The notes beneath the pieces were generated by a model, which ran no database searches, was not told the DNA's origin, and saw only the letters and a list, made by a program, of their open reading frames with translations. A program made the translations under genes and the position numbers. Below are positions 62,520 through 64,000 of a stretch of DNA of 64,000 bases, piece after piece (position 1 is the first letter of the stretch; every line of letters starts with the position of its first letter). The DNA is from Epiperipatus broadwayi (lineage: Eukaryota > Onychophora > Udeonychophora > Euonychophora > Peripatidae): positions 1,878,501 to 1,942,500 of the forward strand of contig JAQFVV010000030.1 in assembly GCA_028023455.1 (NCBI GenBank), written 5' to 3'.

Positions 62520-63003
62520 GTCAAACATTATCAATCTACTTTAGGATGAAGGTCTCTCCAAGTTCAATCCATCTTCTCTGATCTCTAGCCTCTCTTTGCC
62601 AAATCACCCCTGCACACTTTCTTATTTCATCTATTCATCTCATGTGCCTTTTACAATCCCTTGGAATACAGTTTAAGATTTCAATTGTCCATCTATTATC
62701 ATCTCCTCTAGCAATATGTTCCACCCAACTCCACTTCAATCTTTTAATTCTTTCAATGATGTCAATAATACCTGTTTGTTCTGATATCCATATATTGCAT
62801 TTTCAATCTCTTCTTGTTACTCATAATGTGAATCTCTCCATACTTCTTTGAGTGGTCTGAAGTCTCTGAATTGTTCTTCTATTAAGTATCCAAGTCTCAG
62901 ATCCATAAGTAAGAACTGGCAAAACACATTTATTAAAAATCTTCCTTTTCAAACACATAGGCATATTTCCTTTTAATATCAAGTTATTTCTACCAAAATC
63001 ACT
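62520..63003 (-). pseudogene. RTE LINE C-terminal region with stop codons
   Basis: In phase after the stop at 63004: MPMCLKRKIFNKCVLPVLTY, GSETWILNRRTIQRLQTTQR, then TGA/TAA-type stops near 62835-62815, then RLKWSWVEHIARGDDNRWT and PRDCKRHMR, WQREARDQRRWIELGETF. This is the standard RTE C-terminus ('W.GHVAR..D.RW', 'PRDGKR', 'LGE.F'). At least four stops interrupt the region, so the copy is dead. Confidence 0.75.
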
Positions 63004-63981
63004 CTAACTAAGTTTAATTCTATGATTAATTTCATCCATTATGTTTCCATCTGTAGTAATAATCTGACCAAGGTATTTGTAGTTGTTAACTTCTTCTAAC
63101 TCATCATAATCAATCTTTATTTTCATCTTTTGAGAAAATCCATTGAACATTACTTTAGTCTTTTTAACATTTACCTTTAGTCCTACTTTCTTACTTTCAT
63201 CTGATAACTCCTGCAACATTTCCTGAAGCTCTAAAGCATTATTTGCAAAAACAACTACATCATCTGCAAAATCCAAATGACTTAAATAATCTCCATTTAC
63301 TTTTACTCCTTTAGCTTCCCATTTTAATCCACAAAATACTTCTTGCAGCACTGCTGTAAAAAGTTTTGGAGATATGGAGTCACCCTGTCTTACACCCTTC
63401 TCAATGTTAACCTTCCTAGTATCATTATGTAATCTAATTGTTGCTGTTGCATTTTTATAAATATTCTTCAGAATATGACAATATCCTGGGTCTATACCTT
63501 GATGATCCAATGCTTTAATCACTGAAGAAATGCTTATAGAATCAAATGCCTTTTCATAATCTACAAATCCAAAGCATAATGGCAACTCATATTCATTGGT
63601 CCTTTCTATAACTTCTCTCAATACCTGGATATGATCTACTGTACTAAAACCACTTTTAAATCCAGCTTGTTCTCTTGGTTGGTGGAAATCCAATGTTCTC
63701 TGTAGACGAGTTGTAATTATCTTGGTAAAAATTTTGTATAAAACTGATAAAAGGCTGATAGGTCTGTAATTTCTAATATCTTCTTTATCACCTTTTTTAA
63801 ATATTAATATTAATACTGCATTCTTCCAATCATCTGGTACATCTTTATCATTTAGACATTTGGTATATAACTTTGCCAAAAAAAATTCTATTTCTTCACC
63901 TGCTTCTTTTAATATATCGATTATAATTCCATCATTACCTGGAGCTTTTCCTTTCTTCATAAATTTAATTGCATGTCTCAC
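63004..63981 (-). pseudogene. RTE-type reverse transcriptase, 325-codon frame
   Basis: RT motifs in order: KKGKAPGNDGIIIDIL (motif 1), NYRPISLLSVLYKIFTKI (motif 2), REQAGFKSGFSTVDH, GFVDYEKAFDSISI (motif A), GVRQGDSISPKLFTAVL (motif B), LDFADDVVVFA (motif C, catalytic FADD), NNYKYLGQIIT. This set is characteristic of the RTE clade. The listed start is simply the first Met near the window edge; the endonuclease lies beyond 64000. A TAG at 63004 (after HRIKLS) interrupts it. Confidence 0.88.
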
Positions 63982-64000
63982 TTCTTCATTTAAAATTCTG

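Larger units (their letters stand above)
62505..64000 (-). mobile_element. RTE-type LINE (3' part), runs off the window
   Basis: A minus-strand element with RT (63004-63981), a C-terminal region and a 3' end ATTGATGATGATATAG near 62505, the (GAT)-type tail usual for RTE elements. It has few indels, so it is the youngest RTE copy here. Relatives lie at 26741 and 40786. Confidence 0.85.

Overview
This is nuclear DNA of an animal. It is very AT-rich (GC near 28% by eye), has no recognisable host exon, operon, rRNA or canonical tRNA, and is packed with eukaryotic retroelements: Penelope-like, Jockey/CR1-type and RTE-type LINEs, LTR elements with a coiled-coil Gag, tRNA-derived SINEs, a hAT remnant and long trinucleotide microsatellites. 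The AT-richness, the coiled-coil 'LKSGQ' Gag style and the (GAATT)n/(ATT)n LINE tails would fit an arthropod such as an arachnid or hemipteran, but the sequence does not settle the taxon. One 27-N assembly gap lies at 33339-33365.

Layout. 1-7855: anonymous AT-rich DNA with a palindromic ribozyme-like element at the left edge, two tiny truncated relatives flanked by 13-16 bp duplications, and inverted tRNA-like repeats. 7856-18727: a non-autonomous LTR retrotransposon on the minus strand (LTRs of about 2.55 kb, TG...CA ends, polypurine tract, an almost unbroken coiled-coil reading frame of about 890 codons, no pol), with a Penelope-like element inserted in its 5' LTR. 19025-19222: second palindromic ribozyme-like copy. 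19569-23934: two 1.5 kb direct repeats around a 1.3 kb spacer. 25672-31000: SINE, RTE fragment, anonymous DNA. 32022-34840: GC-richer remnant of a Ty3/gypsy-type LTR element with a frameshifted gag. 36136-36686: repeat cluster. 39025-43215: small direct repeats, hAT remnant, and an old RTE copy hit by a second RTE tail and by a foldback element. 46793-55050: three Jockey/CR1-like LINEs interleaved with AAT/ATT tracts; the minus-strand copy (50327-53182) is nearly intact. 55479-58524: tRNA-like repeats, overlapping palindromes, two Penelope-like foldbacks and a SINE. 59967-60245: third palindromic ribozyme-like copy. 62505-64000: RTE LINE running off the window.

The recurring theme is one architecture: long inverted arms, a one-sided tail of about 25-45 nt, and a 13-17 bp target-site duplication, as known for Penelope-like elements. 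Three of these lineages carry a hammerhead-ribozyme-like fold with a palindromic, loop-less stem III. In one lineage the CUGAUGA and GAAA cores are canonical; in the other two the first core is replaced by a shared 8-nt sequence. No gene here appears to serve a host pathway; the recognisable proteins are EN, RT and Gag remnants of mobile elements.
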